Shown here piece by piece: positions 1 to 6,608 of a stretch of 20,129 nt of DNA. The notes below the pieces were generated by a model that ran no database searches, had not been told where the DNA came from, and saw only the letters and a list, made by a program, of their open reading frames with translations. Within the stretch, counting starts at the first letter, position 1, and each line of letters begins with the position of its first letter. Origin of the DNA: a virus; IMG/VR virus record IMGVR_UViG_3300027736_000302, positions 1 to 20,129 of that record. The stretch is one strand, 5' to 3'. Position numbers and translations under genes: made by a program.

Positions 1-632
1 GAACCGTCACCGATGGCCCTTTTCTTTTCGCCTTCGCCAGCGACGTAAGTCTTGAGCTTCAAAAATCCCACCAAATCCACGTTATCGCTATAGTGGCCGA
101 CACTTTTGGAATTGAGGCGCATCGTGGCCCTCATGTAACTTTCTGACTCTGGCGAGTCGACCATCTCGTTCTGGGCATGAGCCAGAAACACAACGTTCAT
201 CTCGCGCTCATCGGCCAAAGCGCCGATCAGGTCGCGGATTTCCCGGTGCGCTGCGCTGACCATGTTCCAACCGGCACCATACCCTCCACCGGCTGCGTTG
301 ATGCTTTTGGCCTTGCCGTCGGCAGCCACTATCTCGGCTTGGATCAACACATCAAGCTGCGTGATTGAGTCAATGACCACCGTCTTGAACTGGTGCGGCT
401 CAACCCGCAGCGACTGAATGGCCTCTTTCACGTCGGCCACTTTCTTGGCGACCGGAAAAAGTGCCACATCCTGCCGGTGTGCTATGGCCTGGGTTCCATC
501 CTCAACAAGGATGAACACCGGATCGGGGAACAGGCTCCCCAGTGTAGTTTTGCCCATACCGCCGTCACCTACAAAGGTGGCAATCAGCGGGCGTTTGGTC
601 GGCGACATTAAAGCCGCGACGTTGAAGTTCAT
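1..632 (-). CDS. Sak4-like phage AAA ATPase (RecA-fold), C-terminus beyond window
   Basis: The minus strand is open from an ATG at 632 to the window edge, giving about 210 residues without a stop. The Walker A motif GDGGMGKTT lies at residues 22-30 and a Walker B-type strand TVVIDS at 84-89. A glycine-rich AAGGGYGAGW stretch follows near residue 115, as is common in the phage AAA_24/Sak4 nucleotide-binding family. A strong AAAGGAG ribosome binding site lies just before the start. Members of this family are single-strand-annealing or RecA-like recombination partners, often encoded beside replication genes and SSB. It lies downstream of the 70-residue gene (724-936) on the same strand and probably shares its promoter. 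The fold assignment is secure; the recombination role is inferred from the family. The missing C-terminus prevents a length comparison. Confidence 0.85.
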   Translation of the reverse strand, partial: MNFNVAALMSPTKRPLIATFVGDGGMGKTTLGSLFPDPVFILVEDGTQAIAHRQDVALFPVAKKVADVKEAIQSLRVEPHQFKTVVIDSITQLDVLIQAEIVAADGKAKSINAAGGGYGAGWNMVSAAHREIRDLIGALADEREMNVVFLAHAQNEMVDSPESESYMRATMRLNSKSVGHYSDNVDLVGFLKLKTYVAGEGEKKRAIGDG

Positions 633-698
633 ATTCCTTCTCCTTTTATCCACGGACGCGGTTTTCCGCGTTTCGCCGTTACCGGCTCGTCAGCGTGG

Positions 699-725
699 AA
701 CAGGGGAAAATCCCCTGTTATTTTT
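699..725 (+). terminator. Perfect hairpin with T-tract, plus-strand orientation
   Basis: AACAGGGGA at 699-707 pairs perfectly with TCCCCTGTT at 711-719 around a 3-nt loop, and ATTTTT follows on the plus strand. On the minus strand, where the local genes lie, no T-tract follows. As an intrinsic terminator it would stop plus-strand (antisense) transcription. Its T-tract overlaps the stop codon of the small minus-strand gene. A second weaker hairpin, ACGCGG-TTTT-CCGCGT, is at 656-671. Confidence 0.4.
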
Positions 726-936
726 AATTAGCAGCCCACAAAACCGTACCGGAACTGGCGTAGTAGCAGTTTTTGCCGACTTGGTAGCCAAACCCACCGT
801 CTTGGTGTCGCGTGGCATCGTCAATATAAACGACCTCTTTCAGGATTTGTGGTCGCAAAGTCTTGGCTTTGCCGTTGTAAACTTCCAAAACCGTTGTTCC
901 GGCGGGAATCTCAATGCTGAACGTTGCTTGTGTCAT
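724..936 (-). CDS. Small protein of unknown function, 70 residues
   Basis: I do not recognise this protein. The start is taken at the ATG at 936 (MTQATF...), because GAGGAGAG lies 6 nt upstream and a good promoter lies just beyond that. An upstream in-frame ATG would extend across the promoter and is less likely. The sequence is mixed alpha/beta, begins with an IEIPAGTTVLEVYNG stretch typical of a small beta-rich domain, and has a single Cys in a KNCYYAS context near the C-terminus. There is no signal peptide or membrane segment. It precedes the AAA ATPase on the same strand, so it may be a small early protein co-transcribed with it. A role in recombination or replication would be only guilt by association. 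Confidence 0.65.
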   Translation of the reverse strand: MTQATFSIEIPAGTTVLEVYNGKAKTLRPQILKEVVYIDDATRHQDGGFGYQVGKNCYYASSGTVLWAAN

Positions 937-960
937 CTTTTTCTCTCCTCTCTGTAGTAG

Positions 961-989
961 AGTATAGGGCCAGTCTTTCTTCTTGTAAA
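961..989 (-). promoter_or_regulatory. Sigma70-type promoter driving the 70-residue gene and the AAA ATPase
   Basis: On the minus strand TTTACA (989-984, 5 of 6 matches to the -35 consensus) is separated by exactly 17 nt from TATACT (966-961, 5 of 6 matches to the -10 consensus). Initiation would fall near 954-956, about 20 nt before the ATG at 936, leaving room for the GAGGAG ribosome binding site. It lies just downstream of the vapE stop codon, so the downstream genes can be expressed independently of vapE. Confidence 0.65.
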
Positions 990-1020
990 GAAAAAGTTTG
1001 GGCATTTTAACGGTTTTTTT

Positions 1021-2484
1021 TCAAAAAATGCCTTTTGGATTTGAGTCTGCTTTTGCCCTCAACATGACCTCGGCGTAGTCTATCGTCGCCCCAGGATCAA
1101 CGCCCCGATCTTTTGCGGTAACAAAAAGCACCCGGTGAACCTTGACCACCATTCCTGCCACGCGCTGGTTTACCGAAACCTCATAGCCAAGGTCTCGGCA
1201 TATCTTGGCAAGAACCTTGCGGAAATTGTGAGCTGCTCGATGCGCGTCTCCGTAATATCTTGATGCTACTTCTTGAGGGTTTATAATGATCCATTTCGCC
1301 ATAGGATTATCTCTCACCATTTCGGCCTCAACGGCCAGAACCGTTGAAACCAAAAAGTCGCCATCGTTTCCGGTATCAATTGCATCGTTCCGCTTCATCT
1401 CAAAAAAATCGTGCAGGATTTTGGGAACCTGAATGCTTTTGTAGTCTCCTGACTTGATCACCGGCATAGCTGCTTCAAGATACCAACCCCAGACGCGCTT
1501 CATAATTTCAGGGTAGTCAAAAAGTTTCTCATCGATATAATCGATCAAAACCGGAAACCATCGGCGGTTTCCGCTAAAGTCTCTTAAATACTTATCTTCG
1601 TTGGAGTTGCCAATAAAAAAGGTCGAGCGCTTAAACTCAACCACTCCTTCCTTGTATTTTGGAACCCATGAGTCTACCGTCTGGGTAACAAAACTTTTGA
1701 CCGACTCCACATCGGTTTTTTTCCAGATTGACATTTCCCCCAGCTCGGCAACGATCTTTCCGGCGATCATCCTCAAGGTGTCTGGAGAACCCAAGGCGTG
1801 CTGCTTATTTCCAAGGTCAATAAACAAATCCGGCGACGTCGCTAGGTATTGGCAAAACCGGCTCTTTCCGACCCCCTGCTTGCCAACCAAAATCGGAACC
1901 AGCTCAGAAGGAAAAGGTGTCCCAAGGTACGATGAGACTATGTGAACCGAAACTGATCGAAAGAACGTGTCCCAAAAAACCTCGTACATCGGTCCATCGG
2001 CCTCGTTCTGATATACAAAAAACTTCATCAACTCGCCCAAAGGATTAATCGGTGGGCAACTTTCCCGCATCGTCTCTACCCACAACCGAATTGAGTTAAT
2101 TGTATTCAGTGGCCTTCGAAGTATCGTCTGAATAATATCTCGGCGCGACTGAGGCGATAGCGTTATCTTGTACATCGCCCCACGAATCCAGATGGCGTTC
2201 ATTACGTCATCAATCGAGTTGTACTTTGCCGAAAAAAGAACCTTGCCAGTCGCTGCGTCAAACTTTAAAAGGTCATGAAAAGTTTCATCCAACTCAATCA
2301 ACTTGATCAACATCCCGGCATCATTTCCCGGCATTTTGCCTTTGACCGAAAACTTTGTAAAAAGTTCGTTGTTTGCCTTTTCAAAAATCTCGTGCCATTC
2401 GTCGTAAGCAATGGTCTTTGACTTTGGCGGCTCGTCAAAATCAGTAAACGGCACCGATTGCCTAATCAATTCTGAATGATCCAT
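1021..2484 (-). CDS. VapE/VirE-family phage helicase-primase ATPase
   Basis: This 487-residue protein matches the virulence-associated E (VirE, PF05272) family of SF3-like AAA+ replication proteins found in phages and mobile islands. Visible motifs are the P-loop GKQGVGKS (201-208), a Walker B-like strand KIVAELGEM (243-251), a sensor-1 region IGNSNEDKYL (291-300) and the hallmark GNRRWFPV (305-312) with candidate arginine-finger residues. The N-terminal ~190 residues are variable. I see no zinc or TOPRIM primase motif, so any primase activity must come from elsewhere. The C-terminal ~100 residues resemble a winged-helix tail. The probable role is unwinding at the phage origin, which fits the iteron-like region directly upstream. 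The start at 2484 has a GGAAAGGGG-type binding site. A terminator-like hairpin lies between this gene and any possible promoter. Confidence 0.88.
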   Translation of the reverse strand: MDHSELIRQSVPFTDFDEPPKSKTIAYDEWHEIFEKANNELFTKFSVKGKMPGNDAGMLIKLIELDETFHDLLKFDAATGKVLFSAKYNSIDDVMNAIWIRGAMYKITLSPQSRRDIIQTILRRPLNTINSIRLWVETMRESCPPINPLGELMKFFVYQNEADGPMYEVFWDTFFRSVSVHIVSSYLGTPFPSELVPILVGKQGVGKSRFCQYLATSPDLFIDLGNKQHALGSPDTLRMIAGKIVAELGEMSIWKKTDVESVKSFVTQTVDSWVPKYKEGVVEFKRSTFFIGNSNEDKYLRDFSGNRRWFPVLIDYIDEKLFDYPEIMKRVWGWYLEAAMPVIKSGDYKSIQVPKILHDFFEMKRNDAIDTGNDGDFLVSTVLAVEAEMVRDNPMAKWIIINPQEVASRYYGDAHRAAHNFRKVLAKICRDLGYEVSVNQRVAGMVVKVHRVLFVTAKDRGVDPGATIDYAEVMLRAKADSNPKGIF

Positions 2485-2504
2485 CCCCTTTCCTTCTGGC
2501 CCGG

Positions 2505-2585
2505 AAAAATAAAAAGCCCTTGAAGCGTACCCCTTGCCACTAGATTTCTCCAGCTACAAAGTTGACCCGGTACGCTTCAAAGGCT
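2505..2585 (-). terminator. Terminator-like hairpin in the vapE leader (possible attenuator)
   Basis: Positions 2520-2531 (TTGAAGCGTACC) pair perfectly with 2569-2580 (GGTACGCTTCAA). After one mismatch a further 4 bp pair (2515-2518 with 2582-2585), and the loop is 37 nt (2532-2568). Read on the minus strand, the stem is followed directly by TTTTTATTTTT (2515-2505), then by the vapE ribosome binding site and start. The space between T-tract and ATG is too short for a promoter, so vapE transcription should pass through it. That makes it a candidate attenuator, or the end of a short RNA from the iteron region. The loop carries GCTACA (2553-2558), related to the iteron 7-mer. A DNA-level role (origin or binding site) is also possible. 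Confidence 0.5.
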
Positions 2586-2590
2586 CTTCT

Positions 2591-2873
2591 TGCTACACTG
2601 CCAGGGGTCAAACCAGCAGTTGCTTGACCCAATTATAAGCAAAGAAACGCGCAAAGTAAACGGATTTAAGCCCTTTTTCATCTTTTTTTGTAGCAGGAAA
2701 CCCTTTCTGCTACACTCCTGCTACATTATCTGCTACACTTTAAATCTTTATATGGTCTATATTTATATTACTTTGTAGCATGTAGCAGAAGAAATAGAGA
2801 TATAGTAACTTATTTAAAACACTGCATTCTAATAAAAGGTTGGAAAACGTCCTGCTACATGCTACGTGCTACA
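2591..2873. repeat. Iteron-like array: ten TGCTACA/TGCTACG 7-mers in both orientations
   Basis: Plus-strand copies of TGCTACA start at 2591, 2708, 2719, 2731, 2853 and 2867, with one TGCTACG at 2860. Inverse copies (TGTAGCA) start at 2689, 2774 and 2781. Copies at 2853, 2860 and 2867 are contiguous, as are those at 2774 and 2781, while 2708, 2719 and 2731 are spaced 11-12 bp, about one helical turn. Several continue into CTTT or AAAG. An eleventh, partial copy (GCTACA) sits in the hairpin loop at 2553. The stretch 2485-2945 has no convincing gene. Short direct and inverted repeats around AT-rich DNA beside a replication ATPase are typical of a replication origin. An operator array for a regulator of the two divergent operons is the main alternative. 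Confidence 0.6.
2738..2773. other. AT-rich core between repeat clusters (possible DNA unwinding element)
   Basis: This roughly 36-bp stretch is almost entirely A and T, with TTTAAAT, TTTATAT and ATATTTATATTA. It is bounded on the left by the phased TGCTACA copies and on the right by the tandem inverse copies at 2774-2787. This placement is expected for an origin melting site, but it could also hold -10 elements for divergent promoters. No confident promoter can be picked on either strand. Confidence 0.4.
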
Positions 2874-2945
2874 CTTTGCCATCTTGAAACGGTCAACTCT
2901 TGCCAAAGCAAGATTCAAGAAGTAGACTTGATGCAGGGGGATCAA

Positions 2946-3758
2946 ATGTCAAAAGACGTTAAAGACCGAATCCGAATTGAGTGCAGCGGTGCCGACTCGC
3001 TGCCACTGGATGCCATTGAGGAGTTTCAGGGAAACTTAAAGAAACGCGGAAAAAAGGAAATTGACCAGATCATGACTTCAATCCAGCGCTTTGGATTTTC
3101 TTTTCCTTTCTTTGTCTGGCGGGGAGAGGGCCACAACTATTGCCTTGACGGCCATGGAAGAATCCAGGCACTGGCTGAACTTAGGCGTAAGGGCCACGAC
3201 CTGCCGTTGTTTCCGGTCGCATATATCGAAGCTAAAAGCATAGACGAAGCCAAAAACAAGCTACTCAGACTTAATAGCCAATACGGAACGATGAGCATCA
3301 AGTCAGTGCTAGAGTTTACTGAAGGCATGGAAATGGAGTGGGGCGAACTTGCATTGTCAGACGGTACGGAATTAATCTTGACAGGAAATCAAGACAATGA
3401 TGACGATATGTACTCTAGGAAGATTTTGGCCCCGACCTACGAACCAAAGAACGAAAAGCCGGATATTAAATCATTGACCGATGAAACAAAAGCCCATCAA
3501 CTGATAACCGATATCTCAATGGCCGACATCCCAGAGAGCGAAAAAAGATTCCTAACACAAGCGGCCATGCGACACATTGTTTTCGATTATGGCAAAATTG
3601 CCGACTACTATTCTCATTCCGGCCCTGTTGTTCAAGACATGATGGAACGCTCTGCCCTTGTGATAATCGACTTTGACAAGGCAATTGAAAACGGCTATGT
3701 GCAACTTTCACAGGAACTAGCGGAACAGTATGACTTGGACGTGTCTAATGAGGGATGA
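2946..3758 (+). CDS. ParB-like nuclease-domain protein with phage modification-associated C-terminal domain
   Basis: The 270-residue start at 2946 is preferred because AGGGGG lies 5 nt upstream. An in-frame ATG at 2859 lies inside the repeat array and has no binding site. Residues 15-115 form a ParB/Srx domain: the motif LDGHGR at 67-72 fits the conserved DGHxR box, and NKLLRLNSQYG (104-114) is typical of phage ParB-like proteins. Residues 155-265 (from SRKILAPTYEP to LAEQYDLD) form a second conserved region that I know from phage ParB-like proteins encoded next to glycosyltransferases and DNA methylases. The gene overlaps the glycosyltransferase by 11 bp, which implies coupled translation. 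Partition is unlikely because no ParA is visible. Nicking or DNA-site recognition for base modification is the better inference. Confidence 0.82.
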   Translation: MSKDVKDRIRIECSGADSLPLDAIEEFQGNLKKRGKKEIDQIMTSIQRFGFSFPFFVWRGEGHNYCLDGHGRIQALAELRRKGHDLPLFPVAYIEAKSIDEAKNKLLRLNSQYGTMSIKSVLEFTEGMEMEWGELALSDGTELILTGNQDNDDDMYSRKILAPTYEPKNEKPDIKSLTDETKAHQLITDISMADIPESEKRFLTQAAMRHIVFDYGKIADYYSHSGPVVQDMMERSALVIIDFDKAIENGYVQLSQELAEQYDLDVSNEG

Positions 3759-4626
3759 CTTTGCTGCCTTTATTCTGACCCATGGAAGGCCAGATAATGT
3801 TAAGACCCTAGAAACAATAAGAAAACAGAATTACACAGGAAAGGTGTACCTGATCGTAGACGATCAAGACAAAAAGCTGGAAGAATACAAAAATAATCAT
3901 GGCCACAGCGTCATCGTTTTTGACAAAGTAAAGGCAGCATCTGAAACAGACTCGGGTGATAATTTCGGAGATTTGAGGTCAGTCCTGTATGCCAGAAACG
4001 CTTGTTTCGGAATAGCAAAAGAACTGGGGTTGAAGTATTTTGTCCAGCTTGACGATGACTATTCATCATTTCAATATCGTAGAGATTTCAACGGGGATAT
4101 AATAAAAGGGACAACCATAAAAAACCTCGATGCTGTCTTCGAAAGGTTTATTGAATACCTTGTAAAAAGTGGAGCAAAAAGCATCGCGATGGCTCAGGGT
4201 GGCGACTTTATGGGAGGTAGAGACAATGCAAAGTTCAAACATGGTTTTAAACCTATGCGCAAAGCCATGAACAGTTTTTTTTGCCGAGTAGATAACCCGT
4301 TTAACTTTGTCGCAAAAATGAATGACGACGTAACGACCTTTTCTATACTTGGTCAAAAGGGCGACATATTCCTAACCATACCAAACTGTGCTTTAGTTCA
4401 GACGCCAACTCAGTCCAATCTAGGTGGACTCACCGACCTATACCTGAAATACGGGACTTATGTGAAGAGCTTTTACACTGTTATGTTTTGCCCTTCCTTT
4501 ACAATTATTAGGATGATGGGGCAATCGCATAGGAGGCTTCACCATGCAACATCCTGGATAAATGCTGTTCCGATGATACTTGACGAAAAAGTAAGAAAAA
4601 CAAGGGAAATCTCCCATGTCAAGTAA
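3748..4626 (+). CDS. TET-associated-type glycosyltransferase (TAGT-like), probable DNA base glycosylation
   Basis: This 292-residue protein looks like the phage TET-associated glycosyltransferase family (GT-A-like, related to the GREB1 C-terminal domain). It opens with AAFILTHGRPDN (residues 6-17), has VYLIVDDQD (33-41) for nucleotide-sugar binding, and the metal-binding triad LDDDYSSF (101-108). AQGGDFMGG (149-157) and a conserved MNDDVTTF motif (191-198) follow. The ATG at 3748 is chosen so that the family N-terminus starts at once; an ATG at 3730 would add six residues inside the ParB gene. Known family members are predicted to glycosylate modified bases in phage DNA, often with ParB-domain partners. 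No TET/JBP oxygenase or hydroxymethylase is visible here, so the acceptor base is unknown. A protein-glycan target is the alternative. Confidence 0.8.
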   Translation: MRDDFAAFILTHGRPDNVKTLETIRKQNYTGKVYLIVDDQDKKLEEYKNNHGHSVIVFDKVKAASETDSGDNFGDLRSVLYARNACFGIAKELGLKYFVQLDDDYSSFQYRRDFNGDIIKGTTIKNLDAVFERFIEYLVKSGAKSIAMAQGGDFMGGRDNAKFKHGFKPMRKAMNSFFCRVDNPFNFVAKMNDDVTTFSILGQKGDIFLTIPNCALVQTPTQSNLGGLTDLYLKYGTYVKSFYTVMFCPSFTIIRMMGQSHRRLHHATSWINAVPMILDEKVRKTREISHVK

Positions 4627-4773
4627 AGCAGGGTTTGACGCATTATGAAACTTGACCTCAAGTACTGCGATGTAATCCGCAGAAGATGGACAAAATGGGC
4701 CACCGAAAACGGCCAAGAAGTCGGAACCGGAGGTTTAGAAATGATTAAGGAACAGAAAGATGCCAAACCCTGA
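4616..4773 (+). pseudogene. Remnant of the C-terminal end of a DNA methyltransferase (or 42-residue peptide)
   Basis: An ATG at 4645 opens a 42-residue frame beginning MKLDLKYCDVIRRRW. This closely resembles the C-terminal ELDPKYCDVI(I/V)xRW segment of phage N4/N6 DNA methyltransferases, where it follows the last strand of the Rossmann fold. In a neighbouring frame, 4616-4645 reads MSSKAGFDAL, which would fit the residues expected just before that segment (as in CxKAGFDA-xxMELDPKY). The two pieces meet at about 4640-4648 with a one-base frame change. No upstream methylase motifs (DPPY, FxGxG) exist, so it cannot be an active enzyme. It overlaps the small terminase start by 14 bp. I infer a deleted methylase next to the modification genes. 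It could still be translated as a short peptide. Confidence 0.5.
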
Positions 4774-5158
4774 AAACTTAAAATCTCTTGGTGATTTAAC
4801 AACGACTGAACAACGGAAAATAGCTACCCTCGGTGGAATCCGTTCCGGAGAGGTGCGACGAGAAAAGGCCAAAATGTCGGCCATGTGGGCCAACTGGCTG
4901 GCTGAAGAGCATGGCATAACCATAGACGGCAAAATGCAAAAACTTTCTGGTAAAGCGCTGCTGGAACGGATCACCACCAAAATCCTCATAGAAGGGTCTC
5001 CGACCTCGGTTTCTATGATGCGGTTGATGCTTGATGCCACCGAAGGTGCCAAGTCTCGGCTCTCCGGCCCAGACGGCGACGACCTGTTTAAAGCCTTTGA
5101 CTCCAAGCCAGAGGCCGAGCTGCGGGCTATTGCCGGTATTCCTGAGCTGGAACTGTGA
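4760..5158 (+). CDS. terS: Probable terminase small subunit
   Basis: This 132-residue protein has the N-terminal pattern LTTTEQRKIATLGGIRSGEV (13-32) followed by basic residues. This resembles small DNA-binding proteins annotated as terminase small subunits in phages of Gram-positive bacteria. The middle (MQKLSGKALLERITTKILIEG, about 59-79) and the C-terminal acidic stretch fit an oligomerising domain and a TerL-contact tail. Its stop overlaps the GTG start of the large subunit by 4 bp, the standard arrangement for terS-terL pairs. A ribosome binding site AAGGA lies 8 nt before the ATG. Identification rests mainly on position and the N-terminal pattern. It would bind the packaging site on phage DNA and recruit TerL. 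Confidence 0.72.
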   Translation: MPNPENLKSLGDLTTTEQRKIATLGGIRSGEVRREKAKMSAMWANWLAEEHGITIDGKMQKLSGKALLERITTKILIEGSPTSVSMMRLMLDATEGAKSRLSGPDGDDLFKAFDSKPEAELRAIAGIPELEL

Positions 5159-6591
5159 CCAAGGAAGAGATCCACGCCAGAATTAGCCTTGCTCGTCAGC
5201 ACCTGGCACACTTCACCAAGCTTACCTTTCCGGCTTACGACCTGACCCGCAGCCATCAACTGTTTGCAGGTGTCCTTAATGCTTTCGCTCACGGCAAGAT
5301 CCGCAAGCTAATCATCAGCCAGCCACCCCAGCACGGTAAGTCCGAGCTTTCCTCCCGCCGGTTACCGGCCTTCCTTTTAGGCAAATATCCCGATTCGCAG
5401 ATTGCCATTGCAGCCTATTCCCAATCTTTTGCCCGAAAGTTTGGACGGGAGGTTCGTCGGATCATGGCCGATGACAAATACCGGCACATCTTCCCCGCCT
5501 CGCGCTTGGCCGAGCCTATAGACAAGGGCTATACCAACTCAGCCGACATAGCCGAAATTGTCGGTCACCGGGGTTCGTTGATTCTTGCCGGCCGAGGTTC
5601 TGGCCTGACTGGTATGCCGGTCGACTGGCTTTTAATGGACGATCTGTACAAAAACTCCGAAGAGGCCAACTCCCCCATAGTGCGGGCTTCTGTCATAGAA
5701 TGGTACAAGACCGTCGCAGAAACCCGGCTTCACAACGACTCGCATCAGTTAATTGTGTTTACCCGCTGGCATCAAGAAGACCTAGTTGGCTGGCTTGAGT
5801 CTCAAGGCTTGGTTGATGAGTTAACCGATCGGGCGCAACTTGAGGACGCGGATCCTTCGCGCTGGCTCAAACTCAATTTTCCGGCGATCAAGGATGGCCC
5901 AGCCATTGACCTTGATCCTCGTGAACCTGGGGAAGCGCTTTGGCCCGATCGGCACTCAACAGCGCGACTTCTGGAAAAGAAAACCCAAGACACAGAGGTC
6001 TTTGACTCTCTCTATCAAGGCAACCCAAAGCCGTCCAAAGGTTTGCTCTATGAAGGTGGGTTCTTGGAATACGATAACCTTCCCGAAGTGATCAGCAGCC
6101 GGTGGGCATATGTCGACACGGCAGACGAAGGAAAGGATTACCTTTGTGCCATTTGCGCTGTTTTCGGTGCAGATAAAATCTATATCGTTGATATTCTCTA
6201 CACCCAAGACGGCCAAGAGATCACCGAGCCGTTGAGCGCCGACTTGTTCAAGCGCAACCTAGTCGACACCGCGCACGTTGAATCCAACGCCGGAGGGCGA
6301 GCATTTGCCAGAGCAGTCCAAAGGCAACTTGAGGCTGATCGAAGCCAAGTCAAGGTTCGATGGTTCACCCAGACCAAAAACAAAGAGGCAAGAATCATCA
6401 CCAACTCCAGCCAAGCCCGGCAATCGGTTGTATTCCCCAGAGGCTGGCGTACCCGCTGGCCCGAGTTCTCCCGGCACATCTTAGAGTTCAGAAAGGTGTT
6501 TCGTTCCAACTCGCACGACGATGCTGCCGACGCGCTGACCGGAATTATCGAAAACTCACCACTGGTTCATTCGTTCGGCTTTGTGCTATAA
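5155..6591 (+). CDS. terL: Terminase large subunit (DNA packaging ATPase and nuclease)
   Basis: The 478-residue protein begins with a GTG that overlaps the terS stop (GTGA). The N-terminal ATPase has Walker A QPPQHGKS (57-64), Walker B DWLLMDD (157-163) with the catalytic acidic residue, and the coupling motif VFTRWH (201-206). The C-terminal RNase H-fold nuclease begins around YVDTADEGKDY (319-329). It shows acidic positions D321, E376 in the VESNAGG stretch, and D455/D456/D459 in SHDDAADA, as in Terminase_6C-type enzymes. All key residues are present and the length is normal. The motor sits at the portal vertex and cuts and packages concatemeric DNA. The gene is followed by a small zinc-finger gene and then a terminator. 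Confidence 0.95.
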   Translation: MTKEEIHARISLARQHLAHFTKLTFPAYDLTRSHQLFAGVLNAFAHGKIRKLIISQPPQHGKSELSSRRLPAFLLGKYPDSQIAIAAYSQSFARKFGREVRRIMADDKYRHIFPASRLAEPIDKGYTNSADIAEIVGHRGSLILAGRGSGLTGMPVDWLLMDDLYKNSEEANSPIVRASVIEWYKTVAETRLHNDSHQLIVFTRWHQEDLVGWLESQGLVDELTDRAQLEDADPSRWLKLNFPAIKDGPAIDLDPREPGEALWPDRHSTARLLEKKTQDTEVFDSLYQGNPKPSKGLLYEGGFLEYDNLPEVISSRWAYVDTADEGKDYLCAICAVFGADKIYIVDILYTQDGQEITEPLSADLFKRNLVDTAHVESNAGGRAFARAVQRQLEADRSQVKVRWFTQTKNKEARIITNSSQARQSVVFPRGWRTRWPEFSRHILEFRKVFRSNSHDDAADALTGIIENSPLVHSFGFVL

Positions 6592-6608
6592 AGCCCAAGG
6601 AGGGCAAA

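Noticed and set aside
418-957. 179-residue plus-strand open frame
   Set aside because: It runs antisense to the AAA ATPase and the 70-residue gene, crosses the plus-strand terminator-like hairpin and shows no domain.
2515-2585. tRNA-like structure
   Set aside because: The 71-nt segment folds into one long stem with a large loop; there are no D, anticodon and T arms and no CCA end.
2590-2778. 62-residue plus-strand open frame in the repeat region
   Set aside because: It consists of the TGCTACA repeats and AT-rich DNA translated; composition is Phe/Ile/Tyr/Cys-rich and there is no ribosome binding site.
2591-2873. CRISPR array
   Set aside because: Repeat units are only 7 bp, occur in both orientations and lack regular 30-40 bp spacers; no cas gene is near.
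2859-2945. Longer N-terminus of the ParB-like protein from ATG 2859
   Set aside because: The ATG falls inside the last iteron copies without a ribosome binding site, whereas ATG 2946 has AGGGGG at suitable distance.
4735-5292. 185-residue minus-strand open frame
   Set aside because: It is antisense to terS and the terL start, low-complexity Ser-rich, lacks a family signature and contradicts the clear plus-strand genes with coupled starts.
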